In this document: in pieces, positions 9,480-17,808 of the stretch
Numbering within the stretch: the stretch's first letter is position 1
Layout: each line of letters begins with the position of its first letter
Assembly: GCA_036264355.1 (NCBI GenBank)
Contig: DATARD010000019.1
Span: 1 to 64,000 of the forward strand
Direction of reading: 5' to 3'
DNA: 64,000 nt
Source: UBA5704 sp036264355
GTDB lineage: Bacteria > Acidobacteriota > Thermoanaerobaculia > Multivoradales > UBA5704
The notes under the pieces: model-generated
Seen by the model: the letters and a program-made list of their open reading frames with translations, nothing else
What the model was told of the DNA's origin: nothing
Database searches by the model: none
Made by a program: the position numbers and the translations under genes

Positions 9480-11394
9480 CGCTTTTCTCCGCGGCCGCGA
9501 AGAGCGACCGCACGGCTTCGATCTCGGGGACGGTCCCCAGCTCCTTGCGCCGGATCTCCAGCCGCCGGTGGTAGGTGAGCGTCCTCCCCGCAGCTTCGGC
9601 GTCCAGGCTGACCGTCAGGGCTCCGACCGGATTCTCGATGCGGACCGGCTCCGGCTTCGCGTCGATCCGCCAGCCCTCCGGCCAGTGCAGCCGCAGCTCG
9701 ACCTCGTCGGTGCCGGCGAACGAGAGGACGACCGGCGATTGGCGCGCCGCCGCCGGTTGGACGAACGGCTGCGACACCGGTCCCAGCGGCCGGCTCGCGG
9801 CGAGGGTCGACTCGTCGCCGAGCACCGCCTCGTCACGTTCTGCGAGCGACCAGGTCAGCCGCACGCGCCGCTCGTCGACCGATTCCTCGACCTTGACGTC
9901 GGCAATGCGGAAGTCCTTGAAGCGGCCGGCGAGCCACTCCTTCCAGGAGTCTGCGGTCTCGGCCGCGCTCCCGGCGGGATGGATCTCCCGCCAGGCGTGC
10001 TGGCCGGTGAGCGTCAGAGTGCCGGTGCCAGCCAGCCGGCCGCCGCCGTCGAGGCTGAGATCGAGCGCCACCTGCCGTCCGTTGTCAGCCGCGGTCGAGG
10101 CGGGCAGGGTGATGACCCCGGGGGTCTTGGGAGGATCGGCGAGAACCGCCGGCGTCCCCTCGTACCAGGGAGAGAGGGCGCCGAAGCCGAGGTTGCGGTC
10201 CGCCGGATCGAGAAAGATGCGCTCGCCGGCGAGGTCGACCGCCACCAGCACCCGGTCGAACGAGATCGGATTGACGAGCTTGACGTTGATCTCTCCGCGC
10301 CGTCGGTCTCCGGCCCAGACGAGGCGCGCGTCCAGCTTCATCTCACGCAGGAGCGCCTGGAGCAGCAGGGCCTTGTCGGCGGAGTCGCCGTGCTTGCGGT
10401 CGAGCGTTTCGGCCACCGTCGAGCCGCTGTGCGGCCAGATCCTCCTGTCGTCTTCGTCGGCCGCGATCTCGTCGCGGACGAAGCGGTAGAGCGTCTGCGC
10501 CTGGGCGCGCCCGCCGGAGCCGGCGGTGGCGGCGATCCGGCGCGCCGTCTCCTTCACGCCGCGGTCTTTCTTCTGCGCTTCGTCGTAGATCTCCCGGGAC
10601 CTCGTGGTGACGTCCTCCCAACTCGTCAGCAGCGGCCTCCCCTCTTTGGCCAAAGGGAGGATCAGCACCCGCGTCGCGAGATCGGCGAACGGCAGCGCGA
10701 ACGGCTCCTCGGGGACCTCGGGAAGGCGATCGGCCCAGATGCGCAGCTTGGCGCCGAACAGCGTCACCTCCTGCGCGCTCTGCACGTTGACCTTGAACGG
10801 ATCGACGCTGCCGCCCTGCAGGGTGATCCCCTTCGGGACCTCGTAGACGATCTCCGAGTGCAGCACCGGCATCGCTCGGTCCGAGAAATACCAGGGCTCG
10901 AGATAGAGGAAGGTGTCGAAGCGGATCTCGTAGCTCAAGTCGAGGATCGCGCCCACCTCGACGCCGGGGAAGGCGACGGAGGTCACCGAGCGCTTCTCGC
11001 GCTGCGAGACGAGGCGCTCGAACTTCGCCTCGGCGGTCAACGGCAGCGTCCTGCCGTCGGACAACACGGTCCGCCCTTCGATGTTCTGGAGACGGGCGAA
11101 GCTGCTGTGGTCGATCTTGATCTGCCCGTGCTTCTTGCCGTCCTCGGTCAGGATCTTGATCCGGGTATGCACCTTGAGGCTCGACGAGGATTGCGAGCCG
11201 ACGCCGTAACCCATCATCCGGAGCTCCGCCTCACGCGAGAGCACGACCGCCGACGCCTTGGGCGCGAACGGCACCGCGGCCAGGCTCCGCTCGGCGTCGG
11301 TGATCGGCGGAAAGGAGTCCGCGGAGGCGGAGGAGCAGAAGCTCCAGGCGAGCGCGCAGGCGGCGAAGAGACGGGCAGAGCGGAGCAGGGGCAT
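9448..11394 (-). CDS. DUF3857/transglutaminase-fold protein with degenerate active site
   Basis: A 648-residue paralogue of the following gene. Signal peptide at residues about 1-24 (MPLLRSARLFAACALAWSFC, ending SASA), then DUF3857 and a transglutaminase-like fold. The expected catalytic motif GDCKDKA reads GDSADKALLLQALL, and the expected NHA around the catalytic His reads SFDRVLVAVD; only the Asp (ERIFLDPADRN) is retained. It therefore looks catalytically dead but structurally intact. The frame is open upstream to 11487; the ATG at 11392-11394 follows GAGGAG and starts the signal peptide. It is first of the coupled pair and lies 94 bp downstream of the glycosyltransferase gene on the same strand. 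A scaffolding or regulatory role for the active partner is an inference. Confidence 0.87.
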   Translation of the reverse strand: MPLLRSARLFAACALAWSFCSSASADSFPPITDAERSLAAVPFAPKASAVVLSREAELRMMGYGVGSQSSSSLKVHTRIKILTEDGKKHGQIKIDHSSFARLQNIEGRTVLSDGRTLPLTAEAKFERLVSQREKRSVTSVAFPGVEVGAILDLSYEIRFDTFLYLEPWYFSDRAMPVLHSEIVYEVPKGITLQGGSVDPFKVNVQSAQEVTLFGAKLRIWADRLPEVPEEPFALPFADLATRVLILPLAKEGRPLLTSWEDVTTRSREIYDEAQKKDRGVKETARRIAATAGSGGRAQAQTLYRFVRDEIAADEDDRRIWPHSGSTVAETLDRKHGDSADKALLLQALLREMKLDARLVWAGDRRRGEINVKLVNPISFDRVLVAVDLAGERIFLDPADRNLGFGALSPWYEGTPAVLADPPKTPGVITLPASTAADNGRQVALDLSLDGGGRLAGTGTLTLTGQHAWREIHPAGSAAETADSWKEWLAGRFKDFRIADVKVEESVDERRVRLTWSLAERDEAVLGDESTLAASRPLGPVSQPFVQPAAARQSPVVLSFAGTDEVELRLHWPEGWRIDAKPEPVRIENPVGALTVSLDAEAAGRTLTYHRRLEIRRKELGTVPEIEAVRSLFAAAEKSDAQALSLVRH

Positions 11395-11488
11395 CGAATC
11401 TCCTCGAAGTTTGTCTTCCGATTGCCAGTGACCCGGAGTGGCAAAACGTTTCACGGATGATGATGCCTCAAGCCTCAACCAGCGCACC

Positions 11489-13240
11489 CTACAGGCGCTC
11501 TTTCAGGCGCAGGGCAGCCGGATTCTGCGGGTCGATCTCCAGGATTCTTCGCACCAGCTCGCGGGCTCCGCCGGTGTCTCCTTCTCGCAGCCGCAGCAGT
11601 GCCCCGTTCTGGAGCGCGGAAAGATTCCTGGGATTGAGGGTCAGCGCGCGGTTGAGGTGCTGTTCGGCCGCGGCGAAGTCGCCGCGGGCGAGGTGGACTC
11701 CCCCGAGGTTGCTCTCGGCATCGTCCGAGGCGGGCTCCAGGACGGCGGCCTGCTGGTAGAAGCGGAGAGCCGCCGGCCAGTCGCGCCGGCGGGCGGCGTG
11801 GTTGCCGAGGTTCAGGCAGGCGAGGAAGTCCTTCGGATTGCGCGCGAAGGCGGCGCGGTAGTGCTCCTCGGCCGCGGCGTCGTCTCCCCTTTCGTCGGCG
11901 AGCCGGCCGAGGTTGTAGTCCACCAGATCCATCCGCGGCGCGAAATGGACAAGGTCCGGCGCGACGAACGCGGCCATGGCGAGAGCCGTCGCGATCAGCC
12001 ATCCCCTTCGCCTTTCCTTCCAGGCTTCGTTGAGCTCGGCCAGCACGGCTCCGGCGAGGAGCAGGAGCGCCGGCACGACGGGCAGACGGTAGCGCGAGAA
12101 GAGGAAGAAGGCGACGGTCGAGAGCATCCAGCCGAGCGCGAACAGCCAGACGGGCGCGAACTCATCGATTCGCTTGCGGCGCCAGATGAGCCAGAAGCCC
12201 ACTGGCGCGAGGAGCGACAACGTTCCGAATTCGACCAGCGGCAGGCGGAGGACGGGGGAGATGGTCCGCGTCCAGTAGTAGTCGACCGCGTCCGGCCATT
12301 CGTACCAGCTCCAGAACATGCCGAGCTTGCGGATCTGCAAGCGGACGAAATCCACGGGATGCGCGGCGGCCCAGGCGAGGCCGCGGCGCAGCCAGAAGGA
12401 GGAGACCTCGGCCGGAGTGAGCCGGCGGCCCAGCTCCTGCTCGGCGAGGCGCGCCGGCTCCTGCCGCTCGAGCGCCGGGATCTGCTTGCCGGGGACGATC
12501 GGCCGGTAGGTGCCGTCGGCCTGCGGATTGTTGCCGATCCAGAAGTTCACGCCTCCCTGCGAGGTCGTCGGCAGATAGTCGCCGCCCACCAGGCCGTTGC
12601 GCAGAGCGACCGGCGCGAGCGGTAGGAGGAGGCCGAGCATCAGGAGACCGCCGCGCTTGGCGAAGCCGCGGGCTCCGGACTCCCGCTGCCAGGCCAGCGG
12701 CAGCAGGAACGGCAGCAGGAGCAGCGCGTTCTCGCGCAGCAAGGCCAGCACTCCGAGGAGGACGCCGGCCGCCAGCCATCGCCTGGCGGCGAGCGCCCAG
12801 AGCAGGAAGCAGGTCACCGTGACGGCGGGCGACTCCTTGAGGAGCTGGACGTCATAGAAGAGGAAGGGAGCGTAGACCGCCGCGAGCGCCGCCGCCGCCA
12901 GCCCGGCCGGCTCGTCCCCCAGCGCCCGGCCGGCGCGCCACAGCGCCCAGACTCCCGCCACCGCGGCGGCGATCTGCACCAGATAGACGGCGTCGAGGCT
13001 CCGGCCGAGCAGCGCATAGACCAGCGCCAGCAGATAGGGATAGAGCGGCGCCTGGAAGAAGACCTGCGAGCCCAGCCAGTCGCCGCCCGCGATCGCCTGC
13101 GCCCAGCGGTCGTACTCCTGGCTGTCCATCGCGAGCTGCGCGAAGAACGGCTGGCCGCGCACCGCCGCCCAGTGCGCGAGGCGGAGGAGGAGCGCCACCG
13201 CCAGGATGGCGAGGAGGACGAAACGCCGGCCGCGGGTCAT
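11489..13240 (-). CDS. GT39/ArnT-type membrane glycosyltransferase with C-terminal TPR domain
   Basis: A 583-residue inner-membrane protein. Residues about 1-430 hold roughly ten hydrophobic helices in the GT-C arrangement, with the first periplasmic loop carrying an acidic pair (MDSQEYDRWAQAI) typical of dolichyl/polyprenyl-phosphate-sugar-dependent transferases, and a QAPLYPYLLAL segment shared by that group. Residues about 440-583 form about four TPRs (AAAEEHYRAAFARNPKDFLA, WPAALRFYQQAAVLEPAS, FAAAEQHLNRALTLNPRN, GARELVRRILEIDPQN). This fusion is common in uncharacterised Acidobacteria/Deltaproteobacteria proteins. The sugar and acceptor (lipid, protein or glycan) cannot be read. It is divergent from the zinc-ribbon gene with 97 bp between starts. 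Confidence 0.82.
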   Translation of the reverse strand: MTRGRRFVLLAILAVALLLRLAHWAAVRGQPFFAQLAMDSQEYDRWAQAIAGGDWLGSQVFFQAPLYPYLLALVYALLGRSLDAVYLVQIAAAVAGVWALWRAGRALGDEPAGLAAAALAAVYAPFLFYDVQLLKESPAVTVTCFLLWALAARRWLAAGVLLGVLALLRENALLLLPFLLPLAWQRESGARGFAKRGGLLMLGLLLPLAPVALRNGLVGGDYLPTTSQGGVNFWIGNNPQADGTYRPIVPGKQIPALERQEPARLAEQELGRRLTPAEVSSFWLRRGLAWAAAHPVDFVRLQIRKLGMFWSWYEWPDAVDYYWTRTISPVLRLPLVEFGTLSLLAPVGFWLIWRRKRIDEFAPVWLFALGWMLSTVAFFLFSRYRLPVVPALLLLAGAVLAELNEAWKERRRGWLIATALAMAAFVAPDLVHFAPRMDLVDYNLGRLADERGDDAAAEEHYRAAFARNPKDFLACLNLGNHAARRRDWPAALRFYQQAAVLEPASDDAESNLGGVHLARGDFAAAEQHLNRALTLNPRNLSALQNGALLRLREGDTGGARELVRRILEIDPQNPAALRLKERL

Positions 13241-13337
13241 CGGCGTCTACTGTGGCACAGAAGCACAGCACCCGGGAGGCCATGCTACGATTCCCTGCGT
13301 CAAACCGTTCACCAGGGAAGGGAAGGAATGCACGGCG

Positions 13338-13973
13338 ATGTCGACCATTGAGTTCACCGGCAATTATCAGGACCTGTCAACCGACAAGGGCTATCAATTC
13401 AAGTTCTTTTGCGAGAAGTGCGGCAACGGCTACATGTCCAGCTTCAAGTCCTCGAAGCTGGGGATCGCCGCCTCCGCGGCCGAGGTGGCCGGGAGTCTCT
13501 TCGGCGGTCTGTTCGGCCGGGCCGCCGACACCGCCTACCAGATCCAGCGCGCGGTCGGCGGTCCTGCCCACGACTCCGCGTTGAAAGAGGCCGGCGACGA
13601 GATCCGCCCGCTCTTCAGGCAGTGCACGCGCTGCGGCCGCTGGGTCTGCGAGCCGATCTGCTTCAACAAGAAGGCCGGGCTCTGCGAAGGGTGCGCTCCC
13701 GATCTCGACGAGGAGATCGCCGCCGCGCAAGCCGAGGCCGCCAAGGAGCAGATCATCCAGAAAGCCCACGAGGTCGACTGGACCAAGGGGCACGACGTCG
13801 GCACGGTGACCGGCGTCGCCTGCAAGAGCTGCGGCGCCAAGCTCAACGGCGGCAAGTTCTGCCCCGAGTGCGGCACCCCCGCCGTGGCGCAGAAGAAGTT
13901 CTGCAAAGAGTGCGGCGTGGCGATCGAAGGGAATCCGAAGTTCTGTCCCGAGTGCGGCCAGAAGACGGTGTAA
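13338..13973 (+). CDS. Zinc-ribbon protein with CxxC pairs
   Basis: A 211-residue cytoplasmic protein with many CxxC knuckles: FFCEKCGNGY (about 23-32), QCTRCGRWVC (about 95-104), GLCEGC, then a C-terminal double zinc ribbon ACKSCGAKL...FCPECGTP and FCKECGVAI...FCPECGQKT. Between them lies a GAxx-rich helical stretch (IAASAAEVAGSLFGGLFGRA) and an Ala/Glu-rich helix. The layout matches zinc-ribbon proteins with C-terminal double zinc-ribbon (DZR) domains often found near membrane or stress genes; no catalytic residues are recognisable. The frame runs upstream, but the ATG at 13338 begins the conserved-looking MSTIEFTGNY and follows AAGGGAAGGAA. It ends 3 bp before a strong terminator. Confidence 0.75.
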   Translation: MSTIEFTGNYQDLSTDKGYQFKFFCEKCGNGYMSSFKSSKLGIAASAAEVAGSLFGGLFGRAADTAYQIQRAVGGPAHDSALKEAGDEIRPLFRQCTRCGRWVCEPICFNKKAGLCEGCAPDLDEEIAAAQAEAAKEQIIQKAHEVDWTKGHDVGTVTGVACKSCGAKLNGGKFCPECGTPAVAQKKFCKECGVAIEGNPKFCPECGQKTV

Positions 13974-13975
13974 AA

Positions 13976-14003
13976 GAAAGCGCCTCCACAAGGAGGCGCT
14001 TTC
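13976..14003. terminator. Bidirectional rho-independent terminator
   Basis: A perfect 12-bp stem (13976-13987 pairing with 13992-14003) with an ACAA loop lies between the convergent zinc-ribbon and PEGA genes. Read on the minus strand the stem is followed by TTTTA, read on the plus strand by GGTGTCTTT, so it should work better for the PEGA transcript. Confidence 0.9.
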
Positions 14004-14026
14004 GGTGTCTTTGGAGTGCCGCGGGC

Positions 14027-15232
14027 TTAGCGGCCGTTGGCGAGGTCGATGGAGAGCTTGACGTCCTGGCCTGCGGTGGCGTCGAAATCGCGCTCCACGG
14101 ATTTGCGGCCGGGGCGGACCACCGCGAGGTGGTGCTTGCCGGGGCTGACCTTGAGACCGTTCTGCATGGAGCCGAGCTCACTGCCGGTTCCCACGAAGCG
14201 GCCGTCGAGGTAGACCGAAGAGTCCTCGGGGTCGACGTGGAGGCGAAGCCAACCGGACTCGGAGCTCGCCATCCGGCCGTTGGAGTCGTCTCCGCGGTCG
14301 GCATTCTCGTCGCGCTGATCGCGCCGGCGGTGCGCGCGGTCACGCCAGTTGTCGTCGTCCCGGCTCCGCGGATCCCACTGACCACGGTCGATCCGGTCGC
14401 TGCGCTCTTGCTCGTAGCGCATCCGATCGTCGCGCCGCTCGTGGGTCTTGGTCTGCAGATCCTGCGGCAGGATGGACTGGCCGTGCTCCAGACGGTCGTC
14501 CATGTCGATCACCAGGCCCGGATAGACGGAGACCTGGCGGGCGAGGGTCTTGTAGCCTTCGCGGTAGAAGACGATGTCGTAGGTGCCCTTCGGCAGCCAG
14601 AGGTACTGCGGCCAGCCGTCGAAGTCGTCGACCGTGCCGAGCTTCTCGCCGTTGACGTAGACCTGGGTGTCGCCCGGGCTGATGTCCAGATCCAGGGCGC
14701 CCATGTCGTCCCGCGAGGAGCGGTCGTAGCCGCCATAGCCGCCGCCGTAACCGTAGCCGTAGCGTTCGCCGTAGGGGCCATACCCGTAGGGGTAGCCATA
14801 GGGATAACCCCAGCCCCAGCCGTCCCAACCCCAGCCCCAGCCCCAACCCAGGCCGAAGTAGAGCCCGGGCCAGTAGCCGAAGTCGAAGCCGATGCCCAAC
14901 GGGTAGTAGCCGCGGCCATGGAAGCCATGGTTACCGTGGAAACCGTCGTGGCCATGCAGGCCACCGCTGCCGTGGGAGCCACCATGGAAGCCGCCGTTCC
15001 CGTGATGGGCGCCGATGCCGCTCGGGCCGGCGCCATGACCGCCGGAGCCGTGCGAACCGCCGTGCGAACCGCCATGTGAGGCCGAGTGGCCGCCACCGGA
15101 ATGCCCGCCACCGGAGTGGCCGCCGCCGGAATGGCCTGCCCAGGCGCTGCTCGCCGCCAGGAGCAGCATGGCGACGAAGACGGGGACTGCGCCCAGCTCA
15201 CGAAGCCGTTTGGCTGCTCGTCGAATAGTCAT
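14027..15232 (-). CDS. Exported Gly/His-rich protein with two PEGA domains
   Basis: A 401-residue exported protein. Signal peptide at about 1-32 (VFVAMLLLAASSAWA). Residues 33-105 are a His/Ser/Gly repeat (HSGGG three times, then HGGSHGGSHGSGGHG-like repeats); residues about 105-175 are Gly with aromatic residues (FGLGWGWGWGWDGWGW, YPYGYGPYGERYGYGYGG). Two PEGA-type beta domains follow: LDLDISPGDTQVYVNGEKLG (about 185-240) and LRLHVDPEDSSVYLDGRFVG (about 330-395). A charged linker of Arg/Asp (about 255-320) separates them. PEGA domains are thought to bind surface polysaccharide or protein; the His-rich part could bind metal. Its start overlaps the end of the GT2 gene by 35 bp, implying coupled expression. 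Confidence 0.85.
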   Translation of the reverse strand: MTIRRAAKRLRELGAVPVFVAMLLLAASSAWAGHSGGGHSGGGHSGGGHSASHGGSHGGSHGSGGHGAGPSGIGAHHGNGGFHGGSHGSGGLHGHDGFHGNHGFHGRGYYPLGIGFDFGYWPGLYFGLGWGWGWGWDGWGWGYPYGYPYGYGPYGERYGYGYGGGYGGYDRSSRDDMGALDLDISPGDTQVYVNGEKLGTVDDFDGWPQYLWLPKGTYDIVFYREGYKTLARQVSVYPGLVIDMDDRLEHGQSILPQDLQTKTHERRDDRMRYEQERSDRIDRGQWDPRSRDDDNWRDRAHRRRDQRDENADRGDDSNGRMASSESGWLRLHVDPEDSSVYLDGRFVGTGSELGSMQNGLKVSPGKHHLAVVRPGRKSVERDFDATAGQDVKLSIDLANGR

Positions 15233-16175
15233 TGATGTCCTCCTTTTGCGTCACCGGGCCAACTCCGTTCCAGGCGCGGTGAAGACCTTGTACATAGTGA
15301 TAACGGAGCACTTCCTCCCATAATTTCGGCACGCCCACGGGCAGATTTTGCAAAGCGCGGACCAGCCAGGCCCGTCGCTTCTGCGGACCCTCCGGGGGCA
15401 CCGGCGGCGGTCCTTCCGGGCCGAGGCCGAGGAACGGCCCAAGCTCGGGATGCAGCCGGTAGAAGACCACCGCGCAGAAGCCGGCCCGCTCCTGGCGGGC
15501 GGCGAAACGCCCGAGATCGGTGGGATGATCGTGCGCCACGGTCGCCGATTTCTCATAGACCATGCGCAGGCCGCGTTTCTTCATCCGGTAGGCGACTTCG
15601 ATATCTTCCCAGGCGGCATAGGGAAAGCGCAGATCGAACGGTTCTGCGAGGAGTATGTCGCGGGAGAGGGAGATGTTGGAGGTGTAGAAGAAGTTGAACG
15701 GCACGTCCTCGGGATCGTCGATCAGGGCATACCCGAACTGGAGCCCGTGCTCGTTGATGTAGCGCAGGAAGGGGTTGAGCCGCATGCGCGGATGCCATCC
15801 CGTATAGCCGAGGACGGCCACGTGGAGGTCGTCGCCGTGGCGCCGGTGGGCCTCGCGATGGGCCGCCAACCATCCAGGAGAGGGGACGGTGTCGTCTCCC
15901 AAAAAGGCCACCCACTGCCCTTGGGCGACGGCCACTCCGGTGTTGCGCGCCGCGGCCGGACCGCGGTTCTCCTGGCTGAGGACACGCAACGGCAGGTTGA
16001 ACGTCCGGCTGCGCAGCCAGGCGCTCGTCCCGTCGCTGGAGCCGTCGTCCACCACCACCACCTCGAACGGTGGCGCTCCCTGCTGGAATTCGAGCGCATG
16101 CAGAACCTCCGCAAGCACCTCCAGCCGGTTGAAGGTGGGAATGACGACGGAGACCTCGTACGTCATGGCACCCAT
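15198..16175 (-). CDS. Family 2 glycosyltransferase
   Basis: A 325-residue GT-A fold glycosyltransferase. N-terminal VSVVIPTFNRLEVLAEVL, nucleotide-binding VVVDDGSSDGTSAWL (about 40-55), the NRGPAAARNTGVAVAQG block and the metal-binding DxD equivalent FLGDDTVPSPGWL (about 92-104) are visible, followed by a C-terminal region with WEDIEVAYRMKKRGLRM, which supplies the ED general-base motif. It probably transfers a sugar from a nucleotide donor to a cell-surface acceptor. Two starts are possible (16175 or 16166); neither has a strong Shine-Dalgarno, and I keep the longer one. It is upstream of and overlapping the PEGA gene, so both may serve an envelope glycan. Confidence 0.88.
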   Translation of the reverse strand: MGAMTYEVSVVIPTFNRLEVLAEVLHALEFQQGAPPFEVVVVDDGSSDGTSAWLRSRTFNLPLRVLSQENRGPAAARNTGVAVAQGQWVAFLGDDTVPSPGWLAAHREAHRRHGDDLHVAVLGYTGWHPRMRLNPFLRYINEHGLQFGYALIDDPEDVPFNFFYTSNISLSRDILLAEPFDLRFPYAAWEDIEVAYRMKKRGLRMVYEKSATVAHDHPTDLGRFAARQERAGFCAVVFYRLHPELGPFLGLGPEGPPPVPPEGPQKRRAWLVRALQNLPVGVPKLWEEVLRYHYVQGLHRAWNGVGPVTQKEDINDYSTSSQTAS

Positions 16176-16252
16176 GATAATAGCTTACACCGGGCCGTCT
16201 CTCCCGGGGCCTCGGGACGGCAAGGCTTTACAAAGGAACAGGAGGGTCGATC

Positions 16253-17782
16253 ATGACGCCTGAGCCCGAGACCGAGATCCACCGGCCCCAGGCCATCCTC
16301 CGCTGGCTGTTCGCTCCGGATTCCACCGCCGGCGGCGGCGTGCTGTGGCCGCGCTGGCTCTTCCTCCGCGGCCTCGGCCTGATCTTCTTCTCCGCCTTCT
16401 ATTCACTGGTTTTCCAGCTCCACGGGCTGATCGGCCCGCAGGGCGTCCTTCCCGCCGGACGTTATCTGGCCGATGTGGCCGCCATGGTCCCCGGACCGCT
16501 GCGCTTCTTCTATGCCCCGACCCTGTTGTGGCTGGGCTCCGGGAGCGGCGCGCTGACCGCTCTGGTGTGGGGCGGCCTGGCGGCGTCGGTGCTGCTGACG
16601 CTGAACGTCTGGCCGCGCGGGACGATCCTGCTCTGCCTCGTCCTCTTCCTCTCCTTCATTGGCGCGGCGCAGGACTTCGCGTCCTACCAGTCGGACGGCA
16701 TGCTGCTCGAAGCCGGCTTTCTCTCCCTCTTCTTCGCGCCGCGCGGCCTGCGGCCCGGGCTGGGAGCGGACCGGCCGCCGTCGCGCGCCAGCCTGTTCCT
16801 TCTGCGCTGGGAGTGGTTCCGGATCTACTTCGAGTCCGGAGTGGTGAAGCTGCTCTCCGGCGACGAGCAGTGGCGGAACATGACAGCCATGGACCACTAT
16901 TATGAAAACGGTCCGCTGCCCACCTGGATCGGCTGGTATGCCCATCAGCTTCCGCACGGCTTCCATGCCGCGACCGCGGTCTTCACCCTGGTCCTCGAGC
17001 TCGGGCTGGTCTGGCTGGCCTGGCTGCCGCGGCCCTTCCGCCTCGCCTGCTGCGCGATCGTCACCGCGCTCCAGATCGGCATCATCGTCTCCGCCAACTA
17101 CGCCTTCCTCAACTACCTGGTCCTGCTGCTCGGCGTGCTCCTGCTCGACGACCGGGCGCTGGCGCGGATCGGCTTGCGGTCACCCGGTCAGGTCGCGGTC
17201 CATCCAGTCGCGGTCCATCCGATACCTCGCTGGCGAACGATCCAGACACTCGGCGCGGCGGTCGTTCTGGGGTGGATCTTCTGGGCGACGTTGACGCCGT
17301 TCCTGCTCTCCGGTGCGCCGCGTTTTCTCACCGCGCCCGCCGCCGCCCTGGCGCCGTTCCGCATCGCCAATCAATATGGCCTGTTCGCGGTGATGACCCG
17401 GGCGCGCTACGAGATCGAATTCCAGGGGACTCTCGACGGCACGACGTGGGTGCCCTATCTGTTCCGCTACAAGCCGCAGGACCCCAGCGAAGCACCGGGA
17501 ATCTACGCCCCGTATCAGCCGCGCTTCGAGTGGAACCTGTGGTTCGCATCGCTCGCGCCCTGGCAGCAGAACCCCTGGGTCGTCGACACCGAGGCGCGCC
17601 TCGCCGCGCGGAGCCCGGACGTGCTCGCCCTGTTCCGCCGCGATCCGTTCGCGGGAAAACCGCCCAAGGCCGTGCGCACGGTGCTCTGGCAATATTGGTT
17701 CACCAGCCGCGCGGAACGGCGCGCCAGCGGACGGTGGTGGCGGCGCGAGCTGCTCGGCGACTTCGCGCCGCCGGTTCCCTGA
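16253..17782 (+). CDS. Lipase maturation factor (LMF1-like) family membrane protein
   Basis: A 509-residue polytopic membrane protein of the lipase maturation factor family, known from eukaryotic LMF1 (folding of lipases in the ER) and present in bacteria with unknown clients. The family block is clear: WPRWLFLRGLGLIFFSAFYS, IGPQGVLPAGRYL, ASYQSDGMLLEAGFLSLFF, LLRWEWFRIYFESGVVKLLS and the GNGPLP-like YENGPLPTWIGWYAHQLP. The soluble C-terminal part has PRFEWNLWFA. About 8-9 transmembrane helices are visible. AGGAGGG lies at good spacing before the ATG. It is divergent from the GT2 gene (77 bp) and convergent with the response regulator. Confidence 0.88.
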   Translation: MTPEPETEIHRPQAILRWLFAPDSTAGGGVLWPRWLFLRGLGLIFFSAFYSLVFQLHGLIGPQGVLPAGRYLADVAAMVPGPLRFFYAPTLLWLGSGSGALTALVWGGLAASVLLTLNVWPRGTILLCLVLFLSFIGAAQDFASYQSDGMLLEAGFLSLFFAPRGLRPGLGADRPPSRASLFLLRWEWFRIYFESGVVKLLSGDEQWRNMTAMDHYYENGPLPTWIGWYAHQLPHGFHAATAVFTLVLELGLVWLAWLPRPFRLACCAIVTALQIGIIVSANYAFLNYLVLLLGVLLLDDRALARIGLRSPGQVAVHPVAVHPIPRWRTIQTLGAAVVLGWIFWATLTPFLLSGAPRFLTAPAAALAPFRIANQYGLFAVMTRARYEIEFQGTLDGTTWVPYLFRYKPQDPSEAPGIYAPYQPRFEWNLWFASLAPWQQNPWVVDTEARLAARSPDVLALFRRDPFAGKPPKAVRTVLWQYWFTSRAERRASGRWWRRELLGDFAPPVP

Positions 17783-17807
17783 ACGAGGGGAACGAGGGGA
17801 ACGAGGG
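17781..17807. repeat. Three exact 9-bp tandem copies of GAACGAGGG
   Basis: Three contiguous identical 9-mers begin inside the stop codon of the lipase maturation factor gene and end 1 bp before the convergent response-regulator stop. Probably a slippage-generated microsatellite in a 26-bp convergent gap. Confidence 0.85.
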
Positions 17808-17808
17808 A

